64,000 bases of DNA from Halalkalicoccus paucihalophilus (GTDB lineage: Archaea > Halobacteriota > Halobacteria > Halobacteriales > Halalkalicoccaceae): the NCBI RefSeq assembly GCF_001593955.1, contig NZ_LTAZ01000017.1, positions 186,001 through 250,000 on the forward strand, given 5' to 3'. A program made the position numbers and the translations under genes. Shown piece by piece: positions 24,046-32,438 of this stretch (position 1 is its first letter; each line of letters begins with the position of its first letter). Under the pieces are notes generated by a model, which was not told where the DNA came from, did no database searches, and saw nothing but the letters and a program-made list of their open reading frames with translations.

Positions 24046-24477
24046 GCAGAGTGTCGGACTTCACCCCCGCGTCCGGTGACGCGGGGAACTCGCCCTTGAA
24101 ACCAGTTAGATCCGGGCGAAACCGCCGCTCTTGCAGTTGCGACTGCACACGATGCGATTCTATTGACTGACGATCTTGCGGCTCGCGACACAGCGACGTC
24201 AGTTGGTATTGAGGTCCACGGATCAATTGGGATTATCGCTCGTGGGTACGCGGAGAATCGTCTCAGCCAAAATGAGGCAGCGGAGTTAATGCGAGCACTT
24301 CAGCATGAGACGAGCCTCTTTCTCACCGATGCTATCGTTGAACAAGGGATTGCGCTACTCAGAGGCGACAGTAATGACGAATAGGAACGGATCCACTCTT
24401 CGTAGATAGTGGACGAAAGAACAGAAAGGGAGGCTCGTCACTTCTGCACTTTTTTGGAAAGAAGTGGTCGGCGTTGT

Positions 24478-24649
24478 CTGACTAATCACACCGTGGTGTG
24501 ATATACTTCCGAAGGTAGAACCAGCAAAATCGTTTCTACTTCCTCCACTACTACTATAACGGGAGGAGGCTGCTCGGAGTTGTAACTAGGAGCGGAGGGC
24601 TTGCCCGGGGTGGTTGGTTCGAACTGTGCGCCTTCCTTTTGGTCCGTTG
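24478..24649. repeat. Module repeat R3: conserved non-coding block
   Basis: Sits directly after the stop of the coiled-coil gene. Contains ATCACACC-GT-GGTGTGAT at about 24484-24501 and the GTAGAA...TTCTAC pair. It keeps the GGCGTTGTCTGAC flank found next to the CTTGTGCAAC inverted repeat in R4, but the inverted repeat itself is absent. Confidence 0.75.
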
Positions 24650-25402
24650 TTAGGACATCACGCTCTCTGTAGGGGGTTGCTCGATATCCCGATCACAACG
24701 ATCGTGATAGCGGTCAGCTGCTTCCTCCTCAACCACGACGAGTTTCTTGCCACGTCGCTTTGTTTGCTCGACCTCGCCCTTGCCCATCTTCGCGAGGAAG
24801 TCCATGACACGGGCCACAGTCTGCGTGTGGGGCTTCGAACCTTCTGCGGCAGTAATCACCTTGGCGATCGTCTGGCTATCGAGCACGAGCCCAGCAGGTG
24901 CCTTCTCGGCGTAATCGCGAACGTCCCGAGCAATGAAGCGAGCGCGTTTCTGGTTGGTCGTGAGCTCGCGATCGGCGACGTGCTCCGGGAGGGCACAGAT
25001 CCGCTCAAGCGGAGTGTTGGTCTCGTACGACTCCGCCGTGTCCGTTTCCGCCCCTGAAGTACTGTTGTTGGAAGTGACCGCTTCTACGTTGTCGAGTCGA
25101 TTGTGGGCTTGATCTGCGTTCTCTGTCGTGTTTTGGAGGATCGATCCCAGCGGAATCCCAGCGACCCAGATATCCGTGAGGCCCGCAGTGTCGCCGTCTG
25201 ATTTGATCTCAACGGGAGTGTGTTCATGTTGGGCTTCGAGCTGCTCGATGCGCTCGTCTTTGCGTTCGACTTCGGCCTCGAGTTCTGCGACGCGGTCGGT
25301 GAGCGTTTCCAGCTGTTCACAGACGGCCTCGAGGGTTAGTTCCTCAGTCGTCGGCTGGTCAGTAGCGGTACTCTCAGCAGTCGTGGATGTGGGTTCAGTC
25401 AT
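24650..25402 (-). CDS. Coiled-coil plasmid-module protein, copy A (250 aa)
   Basis: An acidic Thr-rich N-terminus is followed by a strong coiled coil (EAVCEQLETLTDRVAELEAE, VERKDERIEQLEAQ), a variable linker, then a well conserved 110-residue C-terminal domain (PLERICALPEHVADRELTTN; FIARDVRDYAEKAPAGLVLD; TVARVMDFLAKMGKG; RGKKLVVVEEEAADRYHDRC). The C-terminal part alternates helices and a basic turn and could be a winged-helix DNA-binding domain. The partner zinc-finger gene is 166 bp upstream on the same strand. Module copies occur elsewhere in this window, so a role in plasmid maintenance or in a mobile unit is likely but unproven. Confidence 0.7.
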   Translation of the reverse strand: MTEPTSTTAESTATDQPTTEELTLEAVCEQLETLTDRVAELEAEVERKDERIEQLEAQHEHTPVEIKSDGDTAGLTDIWVAGIPLGSILQNTTENADQAHNRLDNVEAVTSNNSTSGAETDTAESYETNTPLERICALPEHVADRELTTNQKRARFIARDVRDYAEKAPAGLVLDSQTIAKVITAAEGSKPHTQTVARVMDFLAKMGKGEVEQTKRRGKKLVVVEEEAADRYHDRCDRDIEQPPTESVMS

Positions 25403-25568
25403 CGGAAATATGGTGTGTCGCGAGTGAGACGATCGCGTCCGTCTCGTGGCTAATAGCGGACGATACGGACGCGTGGCTGATTGGAGTGGATACGCTGGAG
25501 AGAGACGAGTCTCTCAGTCTGTAGCGAGCGCTGTCGCTGTGGGAATGTCCACTCATTGCTTGTGTGGA

Positions 25569-26240
25569 CTACTCCTGCTGGCTGTGAGCGCTCGTGCCCG
25601 TTGCGTGGCGCCTGGCGCGCTGGAGCTCGCCGATTGCTGGGTCGGGAGGTGAATCAGCAGTCTCAGCCTGAGCGTGGTGGGGGCCCCCTCTTAGCGAGCA
25701 GTGGTCGTTCTGATAGACGGTGAGGCAGGTCCGACAGCAGCGTGCGCTCGGTGTTTCGAGATCGGCGAACGCAACGCGTGTGTAGTCTGTATCGGACGAA
25801 CAGTTGCACAGTGGTGTCCGCTGCTCGTCGTCGCGCTCGATATGGTAGGTGGTGTTTGTGAGTTCTGGTAGGTCGGCGGTCGGAACGAGTGCTACTGGCC
25901 CGTCAGTGATGGCTGATCCCTCGCTTGGCGGGCTTGTTTGGATCGTGTGGACGTCCGAAAGGATGAGGGCCCCGTCGTTTGAGTGTGCTGTTGTCGTGAG
26001 GCGGGTCGCAAGGAGGTACTCACTGTATCCGAGTGTCGGTGAGGAGATGGTCTGATGGGCACAACTAGGACAGGAGAGCCCCGAGAGTGTGTAAGCTGAT
26101 GCGCCCTCTGGACAGATTGCAAGCAGACTACAGCGATCGTCGGCGTCAAATGAGTGATTACAGTGGATGCATGTTGACTCTGACGGGAGGCGAGTGCCGG
26201 TGAATAGTTGGGCGAGGCTAGTGTCGATCTCGACTCGCAT
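25569..26240 (-). CDS. Zinc-finger module protein, copy A (223 aa)
   Basis: Cys pairs at CIHCNHSFDADDRC, LSCPSCAHQ, LCNCSSDTDY and CCRTCLTVYQ suggest several zinc sites. It is paralogous to 50388-51143 and partly duplicated at 1-288. MRVEIDTSLAQLFTGTRLPS at the N-terminus matches MLTEISTDTTQLFAGARLSQ of the paralogue. It is transcribed towards the coiled-coil gene. A perfect 12-bp palindrome AGGTGATCACCT (26242-26253) abuts the start codon. Function unknown. Confidence 0.7.
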   Translation of the reverse strand: MRVEIDTSLAQLFTGTRLPSESTCIHCNHSFDADDRCSLLAICPEGASAYTLSGLSCPSCAHQTISSPTLGYSEYLLATRLTTTAHSNDGALILSDVHTIQTSPPSEGSAITDGPVALVPTADLPELTNTTYHIERDDEQRTPLCNCSSDTDYTRVAFADLETPSARCCRTCLTVYQNDHCSLRGGPHHAQAETADSPPDPAIGELQRARRHATGTSAHSQQE

Positions 26241-26241
26241 T

Positions 26242-26253
26242 AGGTGATCACCT
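26242..26253. promoter_or_regulatory. 12-bp palindrome AGGTGATCACCT at the module start
   Basis: Perfect dyad located 2-13 bp upstream of the zinc-finger start codon. It could be an operator. The AGGTGA part also resembles a Shine-Dalgarno core at slightly long distance. Confidence 0.4.
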
Positions 26254-26640
26254 CGCCGATCTGGTGGTTTGCAGGCGGTGCTATATGGTCAGCTGGTACC
26301 GTGAGAAAGCATTTATCCTCAGGGTACCGTGGTTTTGATGGCGTCATACTGGGTTGCCTTGGGTGGTCTGTACAGGACCAGGCAGCCATCGACGCTCTCC
26401 GCTGTGACAAGGGACTGCTCACATTCAATGTGGCACTTGGGTTGTGAGCGGTCCTCTATCTGCGGAGTGGAATAGGCCATCGACGAGCTCAGAACTTCCC
26501 CGAGTCGTACGTCGATTTGCCCTCAGTCATGTACATCCAGACCGAGTAGTCCCAGGGATATAGTTGCATTCCGTGACACAGTGTAGGAGGGGGTGCAACA
26601 TTCTGTTAACCGAGTTACAATAACCACGAAAACAGCACTA
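26254..26640. other. Intergenic region, no gene recognised
   Basis: I find no frame with family resemblance here. It holds the upstream region of the zinc-finger gene on one side and the 3' side of the regulator at 26641 on the other. Confidence 0.35.
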
Positions 26641-27444
26641 CTACGCGGACGGCTCGTTCATGAAGTCTGAGACAGGAACTGCATTATCACGATACTGGTT
26701 GTACATCGTTTCTACCCAGTCGAAAAATTCAATGGTATCCCCAGTTAGTGCTGCACTCAGATGTCCCTCCGAACCGTGAGCGCCAAACATTGCATGCAGA
26801 TCCCCAAACATAGCGATCCCTACGTCGATAGATTCTGGATGAATCAGTAATCGGAAGTTATCCGCCTCGATCCCACGCATGTAATCGTCGTTATATTTCG
26901 TCGCGATATTCTTCAGGACCGTTGGATCAATAATCAGCTCGACTTCCGTTCCTTCTTCTAACATTCGTGCTGCATGCGTATTCATCACGGGACTTACGAT
27001 CGGCAGCATTCCCCGGAGAGTATCTACTTCAAGCATACTGGCTTCAATGAAATCGTTCAAAACTGCATGCGGATCGTACTCTGTTGCCGTTGCTAGTGTT
27101 GAGGATTCAAGCACTTCAACAGGGATTGAGACATCATCATCCTGGAGTTGGTCGAATAGCTCCTTTTTCTCTGTAACTTGTTCAATATTCTCCTCAAACG
27201 TGTCGTAGTGACTGATGAGTAACTCTCCCGTTAGCGTGAGTTCAAATTCACGCGTGCTTTGCTCTTCTACCCATCCAGCTTCCTCCATTGCCTCTAATGA
27301 GCGATGAACGGTCGAGCGCGCGAGGTCACACCGTTCTTGTAACTCATGTTTACGGGCAGGTCCAGTAGAAAGAGTGCGCAACAGTTCGATACGGCTTCTT
27401 GAGGAGACCAATTTTGAGATATTTTCGTATGGGTTCGGCTTCAT
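26641..27444 (-). CDS. Helix-turn-helix regulator next to P450 (267 aa)
   Basis: Start MKPNPYENISKLVSSRSRIE is preferred over an ATG 15 bp upstream. The N-terminal winged helix runs IELLRTLSTGPARKHELQER, CDLARSTVHRSLEAMEEAGW, VEEQ. The C-terminal domain (VLNDFIEASMLEVDTLRGML; VELIIDPTVLKNIATKYNDD; HAMFGAHGSEGHLSA) is the sensor-like half typical of the large haloarchaeal family of ArsR-like/DUF1724-type regulators. It is divergent from the P450, with 139 bp between the start codons, so it is the obvious candidate to control it. Confidence 0.8.
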   Translation of the reverse strand: MKPNPYENISKLVSSRSRIELLRTLSTGPARKHELQERCDLARSTVHRSLEAMEEAGWVEEQSTREFELTLTGELLISHYDTFEENIEQVTEKKELFDQLQDDDVSIPVEVLESSTLATATEYDPHAVLNDFIEASMLEVDTLRGMLPIVSPVMNTHAARMLEEGTEVELIIDPTVLKNIATKYNDDYMRGIEADNFRLLIHPESIDVGIAMFGDLHAMFGAHGSEGHLSAALTGDTIEFFDWVETMYNQYRDNAVPVSDFMNEPSA

Positions 27445-27583
27445 CGCGTCTCTCTTCATGAGGATCCCACCAAAGAATTACGCTCTCCGTCGTAATTTTG
27501 TCAATATAGAGAATGGTACTACAGTGCAGTCCGGTGATTGACTGCAAGCGGGACATATAACCGCATCGTCTCCCTCGTATCCT

Positions 27584-28945
27584 GTGATGGGGTCCGATCA
27601 GCCACCGGGTCTTAGCGCTCCTCTTGGTATCCGAAATCTCCTCGAGGTATATCGAGATCCGTTCGATATTTTTCCAGATTGGAACGACAAATACGGCGAC
27701 TTCGTGAAAATTGAGACGAGTAAAGGCCCCCACTATCTTCTCTTTCATCCATCGTACTTCGATCAAGTACTAGTCGAGGATTTTGAACGCTATGGCAAGG
27801 GGACGATCCAAGAAGAAATTTTCGAGCCAATTACCGGTTCGAATAGTCTTCTTCTCTCCTCTGGAGATCAGTGGCACGAACGTCGCGAGATGATGCAGCC
27901 AGCATTCCAACGTGAGCAAGTCGCGACGTACGTTGATACGATGGCGTCCTATACAGAGGACCATATCCAGAGCTGGACTGCAAAGCAGACAGTTGCCATC
28001 GATAAGGAAATGACCCAGCTCTCACTTGCAATTCTCGGACAGACGCTCTTTGGAGAGGATATCCGAAATCGCGATGGGCCCATTCGCGAGGCTGGTGAGG
28101 CGATTGCTGATAAGACGGATGGATCCTCGATCAATTTCTATCTCCCAGATTGGCTGCCAACTCCAACCAATCGGCAGTTCGACAGTGCGATTGAGGCATT
28201 CGATCGCGAACTTGAGCAACTTATCAGAGAACGAGAGGAGGCGTTACAGGAGTCTTCAGCCTCTACCGTTGGGGACGATTTACTAACGAAGTTCGTCCAA
28301 ATCCGTCAACGGGAGGGCGGTGAAGTGATGGATATTGCGACGATTCGGGATAACCTCAAGGGGCTTGTACTCGGTGGCCGGGATACCGCTGCACTTGCAC
28401 TTACCTATACATTGTATCTTTTAGCGCAGCATCCAGCAGTCGCTGATCAGGTCTATCGGGAGTGCCAAGAGGTTCTTGGGGACGAGCAGCCAGATATCGA
28501 AGCACTCGCCGATCTTGAATATACGGACGCTGTAATCAACGAATCGCTCCGTCTCTATCCTCCAGTGTATGGTCTATTTCGGGAGCCTCGAGAACCAACA
28601 GAAATTGAGGGGTATAATATCTCCACAAATGCAACAGTGGTTCTCCCTGTATTTGCCGTGCAGCGCGATGAGCGGTGGTATGAGGATCCAGACACGTTTG
28701 ATCCGGAGCGATGGCGAGGAACGTCGGATATCAAAGCAGAAAATCCGAACTTCGCGTACTGTCCGTTCGGTGGTGGACCGAACGTGTGCATTGGAGAAAC
28801 GTTCGCAAAAGCCGAGCTCAAAACAGCGCTGGCGGCGATCCTTCGTGAGTGGGAACTTCGACCAGTAACGGAAGAGTTCGAACGGGCAATCGCGATTACT
28901 GCTCAACCTCGGGAAGAGCTGCTTGTTGAGGTTACTGAGCGGTAA
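27584..28945 (+). CDS. Cytochrome P450 (453 aa)
   Basis: Heme monooxygenase. The I-helix region is LVLGGRDTAALALTYTLYLL (canonical AG-x-D-T here GG-R-D-T), the ExxR motif is Glu320-Ser-Leu-Arg323, PERF-like DPERW follows, and the heme loop is FGGGPNVCIG with Cys402 as thiolate ligand. No transmembrane anchor is seen. It resembles the CYP174/CYP102-like soluble group reported in haloarchaea. The substrate and redox partner are not encoded nearby. An unrelated zinc mini-protein gene follows 102 bp downstream. Confidence 0.93.
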   Translation: MMGSDQPPGLSAPLGIRNLLEVYRDPFDIFPDWNDKYGDFVKIETSKGPHYLLFHPSYFDQVLVEDFERYGKGTIQEEIFEPITGSNSLLLSSGDQWHERREMMQPAFQREQVATYVDTMASYTEDHIQSWTAKQTVAIDKEMTQLSLAILGQTLFGEDIRNRDGPIREAGEAIADKTDGSSINFYLPDWLPTPTNRQFDSAIEAFDRELEQLIREREEALQESSASTVGDDLLTKFVQIRQREGGEVMDIATIRDNLKGLVLGGRDTAALALTYTLYLLAQHPAVADQVYRECQEVLGDEQPDIEALADLEYTDAVINESLRLYPPVYGLFREPREPTEIEGYNISTNATVVLPVFAVQRDERWYEDPDTFDPERWRGTSDIKAENPNFAYCPFGGGPNVCIGETFAKAELKTALAAILREWELRPVTEEFERAIAITAQPREELLVEVTER

Positions 28946-29047
28946 TCATACAAAAGATACTACAGTAATTTCTTCGCCGAAGATAGAACAGACGGTTTTT
29001 TTCAGAAATATAGAAGAACTATATGGCCTATCAAGAGAGAGGTAGCT

Positions 29048-29236
29048 ATGACGAATCGTCTCGATCGGCCGGGTGTCGATCTCGTCCTTGGATTCGGCGA
29101 GCGGAATACACCCCGACCATGTGCGACCGATGACTGTGAGCACGATGCCGACTACTACATGCTGACTGATGACGTACTCTCGGAGTACGTCTGCGAAGTG
29201 CATCTTGAGCGGACTGTCGAACGAGCACAGGCCTGA
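29048..29236 (+). CDS. Small Cys/His-rich protein (62 aa)
   Basis: MTNRLDRPGVDLVLGFGERN, then PRPCATDDCEHDADYYMLTD and YVCEVHLERTVE. Cys-x4-Cys and Cys-x2-His pairs suggest one zinc. A duplicate with a nonsense codon lies at 62407-62595. Between the copies the pattern DDVLS-Y-CE-HLE-TVER is conserved, which supports it as a real protein. Function unknown. Confidence 0.65.
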   Translation: MTNRLDRPGVDLVLGFGERNTPRPCATDDCEHDADYYMLTDDVLSEYVCEVHLERTVERAQA

Positions 29237-29680
29237 ATTCCCTTCTTGGTCAATAACGGAGTCCTATTCACTCCGTTTAGCTCAATAGCGACTGAGCGGT
29301 TCAGTGGTCAGTTGCTTTGCCATTCTTGATCGCCGTCGCACTCAGACAGTTGGGACAGCCAGAGAGCGTCCCGTCGTTAACGGCGAATACGACTTACTGT
29401 CTGATATCGATAGGAGTCCTGCGCTTCGGCCTCGCCGCTGATGATCCCTCGCTCACGGTCTGTTAGCAACGCTCGTTGTTTGCTTATGGTAGTCTATCCT
29501 ACCATACTCTATCTTGTATATACGGGAATATAATATCCTCTCCATTATTAACGTTATATCAATATAATAGATTTAATAAATTGTAGATATACTATACAAA
29601 TAGAGATATCCGATGCTAGTGGGCGTAAAGTCGCCCCGGTGGTAGAGATACCGAGGCCGGGTTTCTAGGGATCAAAACCC
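29237..29680. other. AT-rich intergenic region before the SWIM gene
   Basis: Bases 29480-29610 are strongly AT-rich (for example ATTATTAACGTTATATCAAT and AATAGATTTAATAAATTG) and contain TATA boxes. A GGGTTT-10 nt-AAACCC inverted repeat at 29659-29680 directly precedes the ATG at 29681. Such a block could be a promoter or part of a former replication origin, but no iterons were seen. Confidence 0.4.
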
Positions 29681-30234
29681 ATGAGCACGAAAAACGCCGA
29701 CACAAAAGAAGGTATCGACAAACGAACGCGCCGGACGGCCGTCGAAAGCATGAGCATCGACCGCCACGCCGGCGAGCCCAGCGAATTCGATGTCTACAGC
29801 GAGAGCGGGACCGTCTACCAGGCCTGATCACCGAGACGTGCGAGTGTCCCAATGCCACCTATCAGGACGGCGCGTGCAAGCACCAGCGTCGCGTCGAGAT
29901 GGCACTCGGCCAGCGCGACGTGCCCGATCTCGACGAGGAGACGGACGTCGAGATGATGATCGCCGCTCGCGAGCAGTACCGCGGGCTGGGTGATTCGACA
30001 GTCGAGCACCGTCCGGCCGACGATGCCGTAGTCCTGACCGACGGCGGTGTTGCGACCGAGACCGCCTCGCAGGACACTGACGTCGATGGGCCAACCATTA
30101 CCGGGCCGTGGACGGAACCGGCCGAGCAGGGTGGTGCGGAGTACTGGCGGTGCGAAGACTGTGGGCGAGAATCGCTGCGACGTGGGGATGTCGAGCGCTC
30201 GGAGTTCCACGCCAAGGAGTGCACGCTCCGCTGA
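29681..30234 (+). pseudogene. SWIM zinc-finger protein, frameshifted
   Basis: The first frame encodes MSTKNADTKEGIDKRTRRTA to ESGTVYQA and stops at about 29827. The continuation in another frame reads LITETCECPNATYQDGACKH, the SWIM motif (CxC...CxH), then QRRVEMALGQRDVPDLDEET and a C-terminal zinc finger YWRCEDCGRESLRRGDVERS ending at 30234. A small deletion near 29822 (YQ-[VD]-LITE expected) explains it. A second, shorter relic of the same family lies at 34555. SWIM proteins bind DNA or proteins; this family is common on haloarchaeal plasmids. Confidence 0.8.
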
Positions 30235-30447
30235 GTTCCCAAGACGGCTCATCGGAACTAGCGAACGAATCCAGCCAGTGGTTCTCTTACTCGCCGACAC
30301 CTGTCAGAAACGACGTGCGAGTTAGTATAGAAGGGAACGGCATAGCGGGGTGGTTGCGGGATACACCGATTTCGGAGGTAAGTAATGTGCGTGCTGGAGC
30401 ACAGTCAATCTCTTTTATGGCTCGTTGGATACGGCTGGAATAGTAAG

Positions 30448-30621
30448 ATGCGTAACTACTGCGTAGTGTGTGAGTGGTCAGCCAACCCACAGAATAGGGC
30501 GACACAGCAGGGGCATCCAGCTATTGAGCACTTCCTCGCGACCGGCCATTCAATTGCCTCTGACAGACAGAGCTCGGATTCCTGCGACAGCAACTACCAA
30601 ATACAGCACGTCTTGAAGTAG
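30448..30621 (+). CDS. C2H2-type zinc mini-protein (57 aa)
   Basis: MRNYCVVCEWSANPQNRATQ, then QGHPAIEHFLATGHSIASDR: Cys-x2-Cys followed by His and His-x4-His spacing, a pattern I know from small haloarchaeal zinc proteins. The 3' end (IQHVLK and stop) is inside the left edge of a 330-bp block that is repeated at 33.6 kb. Confidence 0.65.
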   Translation: MRNYCVVCEWSANPQNRATQQGHPAIEHFLATGHSIASDRQSSDSCDSNYQIQHVLK

Positions 30622-30945
30622 CGCCTCAGACGCTCGTGTCCAGACGCGTTGCAGGTGCGACGGGAGGGGTAAATTCCGCAATAATTATTGTCTGTTTGAC
30701 ATTATACCCTGGTGACCAAGTGGGTGATTGACATGGTATCGGATCGAAGTGACTGATGGACCATTACACTGTGCACTCATGGCGTGATGGGTCCTAGGGA
30801 GGAGGGCGACGTTCCGACTCAGACTGCCTCTGACATCACCCTGAGTCGCCTCGTGGATGAGCTCATCCTCCCCTTGCTGCCAATTTCGTACTTGAGGGGG
30901 AGGGGAGGATAGTTGTGCCTCTGACAACCGGTCCCTACCGGCAGA
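30590..30945. repeat. Block repeat copy 1 (about 330 bp)
   Basis: Matches 33563-33895 imperfectly throughout. The best conserved parts are CTCATGGCGTGA, TCTGACATCACCCTGAGTCG, TCGTGGATGAGCTCATCC and GTGCCTCTGACAACCGGT. No frame is shared between the copies, so the conservation is not coding. CTGACATCACC and similar motifs might be protein sites or an RNA. Confidence 0.7.
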
Positions 30946-31298
30946 CTAGTATAGAGTCACTAACACATAGACCCTTCGTAGACTACCTCAACCAGTTATA
31001 CCAAGTAGCAAAACATCACCGAATCGAGTCGCATTCACTATCGGACATCGTGGACACCACGTCTCTTCAGAAGAGAGACTTGGTATCATACATTATAGCT
31101 TGGTGGACCAGGCTATTGGTTCATAGGTATAGGCGGAGTAACACGATATGGACATCATCTTCAGACGCGGATCACGGTGAGAGACGGTCCTGGGACCTGA
31201 TGTCCGGGCCTCTGACAGCCATTGGAGCGACACCGTCGCTCCACACGCCGCTCTCATTATTCCTTTGCACCCGATAACGAACACTCACAGCAACGACG
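30946..31298. other. Non-coding region with GGTATACC-like half sites
   Basis: No supported gene. It contains GTTATACCAAG (30995-31005) and ACTTGGTATCATA (31078-31090), degenerate forms of the TGGTATACCA site found upstream of the HTH_10 regulators. Confidence 0.4.
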
Positions 31299-31964
31299 CT
31301 ACATCTCCGGTGTTTGCGCACTGGAAAACTGGACCGTATTCGAGGCGAGGGTTACGATCGCCCGCCGAAGCCGTTCGGTGATCGCTTGATCCGATACCCC
31401 GAGTTCCTCCGCTAACTCGAGCGTCGTACACTGGCGTGGGATCTCGTAGTAGCCCCGCTCAATCGCCAGTAAGAGCGTCTCCCGTTGGACTGGCGTCAAC
31501 CCGAACCACGGACCACTGTCCGGGCGCGTTGGATTGTAGATGCGCGCGACATCCAATGCGATCTGCGCTTGGTTACAGTAGCGCTGGAAATCCGACAGCG
31601 ACTCGTGAGACGGGAATCGGAGTTCGAACTCCCACTCGCGTGGGGTACCCGTCGCACTCAGGACTTGCGCTCCCTGTTGTTGGATCGCTTGAAAGAGCTG
31701 GTCCGTCTCACCGTTCCATTCCAGCGCGTACAACGTCTTGTTCTCGAGGGTGTCGATTTCCGAGATTTCGTTGACAACATCTTGATCGGTGAGATTGGCC
31801 GTGAACGTATCGCGATGAGAGTTATGCACCCAGAAAAACGGGATCGCGGTCTCGCCCATCGGAACCATACTCTCGAGCTCGATGGCGATTCCGGAGACGA
31901 CCTCGAGAGCTTGCCCTAACCCGAAGTCTTCCCCAGGCACTGAGAGTTCGGCAATGACACTCAT
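31299..31964 (-). CDS. HTH_10 (Bat-type) transcriptional regulator 1 (221 aa)
   Basis: Haloarchaeal regulator with an N-terminal bacterio-opsin-activator-like beta-rich domain (MSVIAELSVPGEDFGLGQAL; WEFELRFPSHESLSDFQRYC) and a C-terminal HTH_10 (LTPVQRETLLLAIERGYYEI; TTLELAEELGVSDQAITERL). It is paralogous to 32439-33089 along its full length. The gene is divergent to that operon, with two TGGTATACCA palindromes between them, which suggests auto- and cross-regulation. Confidence 0.85.
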   Translation of the reverse strand: MSVIAELSVPGEDFGLGQALEVVSGIAIELESMVPMGETAIPFFWVHNSHRDTFTANLTDQDVVNEISEIDTLENKTLYALEWNGETDQLFQAIQQQGAQVLSATGTPREWEFELRFPSHESLSDFQRYCNQAQIALDVARIYNPTRPDSGPWFGLTPVQRETLLLAIERGYYEIPRQCTTLELAEELGVSDQAITERLRRAIVTLASNTVQFSSAQTPEM

Positions 31965-32013
31965 GTAACGTCCTTGAGAACCGTATGTGGAGAACGCCTA
32001 AAAGTAGGCGACT

Positions 32014-32063
32014 TGGTATACCACCCTATCATACTAGCACTTTATATGGGACATGGTATACCA
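32014..32063. promoter_or_regulatory. Twin TGGTATACCA operators between HTH_10 paralogues
   Basis: Perfect 10-bp palindromes at 32014-32023 and 32054-32063, start-to-start 40 bp, which is close to four helical turns. TTTATATGGG between them is TATA-like. Related sites are at 33386 (TGGTATGCCA), 33907 and 33927, so the regulators probably read this motif. Confidence 0.6.
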
Positions 32064-32216
32064 GGTTAATGTAGGTTATTAGACCATAGTCATATAGGGG
32101 CCGGGCTCGGAGGGAGTACACGGACCGGATGAGAAGGTCACACTGGTATCGAGAGGAGACACGCTTACTCCACAGACAGGGGTCGATCAGCCTGGCCACT
32201 CAGATCATACCGCATC

Positions 32217-32435
32217 ATGGACGATTTTGAAACAGGAGCTGAAACGGTCACCACAGAGGAAGCGTTCACTACCGCACTGCAGAAGCTTGTTCAGGCAGCC
32301 TACGCAAACGGGGTCGACATCGAGGGAGGGTGGGAGTGTCGGACCACAACCGATGATCCGGACTGGGAGATCATGATTCTCGAACTCGCGAAAAAAGGCT
32401 CCCATGGACGGGACGGTGCTGACGGTGGTGGATGA
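32217..32435 (+). CDS. Small acidic protein in HTH_10 operon (72 aa)
   Basis: MDDFETGAETVTTEEAFTTA, LQKLVQAAYANGVDIEGGWE, CRTTTDDPDWEIMILELAKK. Ends 3 bp before the HTH_10 start, so it is one operon. A relative is found on the minus strand at 33159 (VPIRSTWVCRYDDRPDLEVM). The pattern W-x-C-R...D-x-E-x-M-x-x-E is shared. Function unknown; it may bind the regulator. Confidence 0.65.
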   Translation: MDDFETGAETVTTEEAFTTALQKLVQAAYANGVDIEGGWECRTTTDDPDWEIMILELAKKGSHGRDGADGGG

Positions 32436-32438
32436 CGC

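Larger units (their letters stand above)
22238..24105. mobile_element. Complete IS200/IS605-family element (about 1.87 kb)
   Basis: It contains divergent tnpB (minus) and tnpA (plus) and inserts without target duplication. The ends are inferred from the interrupted PIN gene, and CCAG is present at both junctions, so the exact boundary is uncertain by a few bases. Subterminal hairpins: 22246-22267 (CCACGGGC, 6-nt loop, GCCCGTGG) on the tnpB side and 24065-24086 (CCCCGCGTC, CGGT loop, GACGCGGGG) on the tnpA side. The tnpB-side hairpin and the end of tnpB are where families of this kind encode the guide (omega/re) RNA. Both proteins look intact, so it could be active. Confidence 0.85.
22035..24384 (+). 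pseudogene. PIN-domain toxin split by a complete IS element and frameshifted
   Basis: The N-terminus VSTVAVV starts at GTG 22035. One base is missing near 22056, after which DTGPLIHLAEIDALGLLETI continues in a second frame to 22237. The remainder resumes after the IS at 24106: LDPGETAALAVATAHDAILL, TDDLAARDTA and on to the stop at 24384. Removing 22238-24105 rejoins ATC-GAG-GCG-GAC-CAG to TTA-GAT-CCG, that is IEADQLDPGE, exactly the DUF3368-type PIN sequence with its acidic active-site residues. Two independent lesions make it non-functional. Confidence 0.85.

Noticed and set aside
29815-30300. 161-codon minus-strand frame over the SWIM gene
   Set aside because: The plus strand reads as a SWIM protein once one frameshift is allowed. 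The minus-strand product is unrelated to any family.
30915-31277. 120-codon plus-strand frame after the block repeat
   Set aside because: Begins inside the repeated non-coding block, and its second copy does not keep the frame. No family resemblance.
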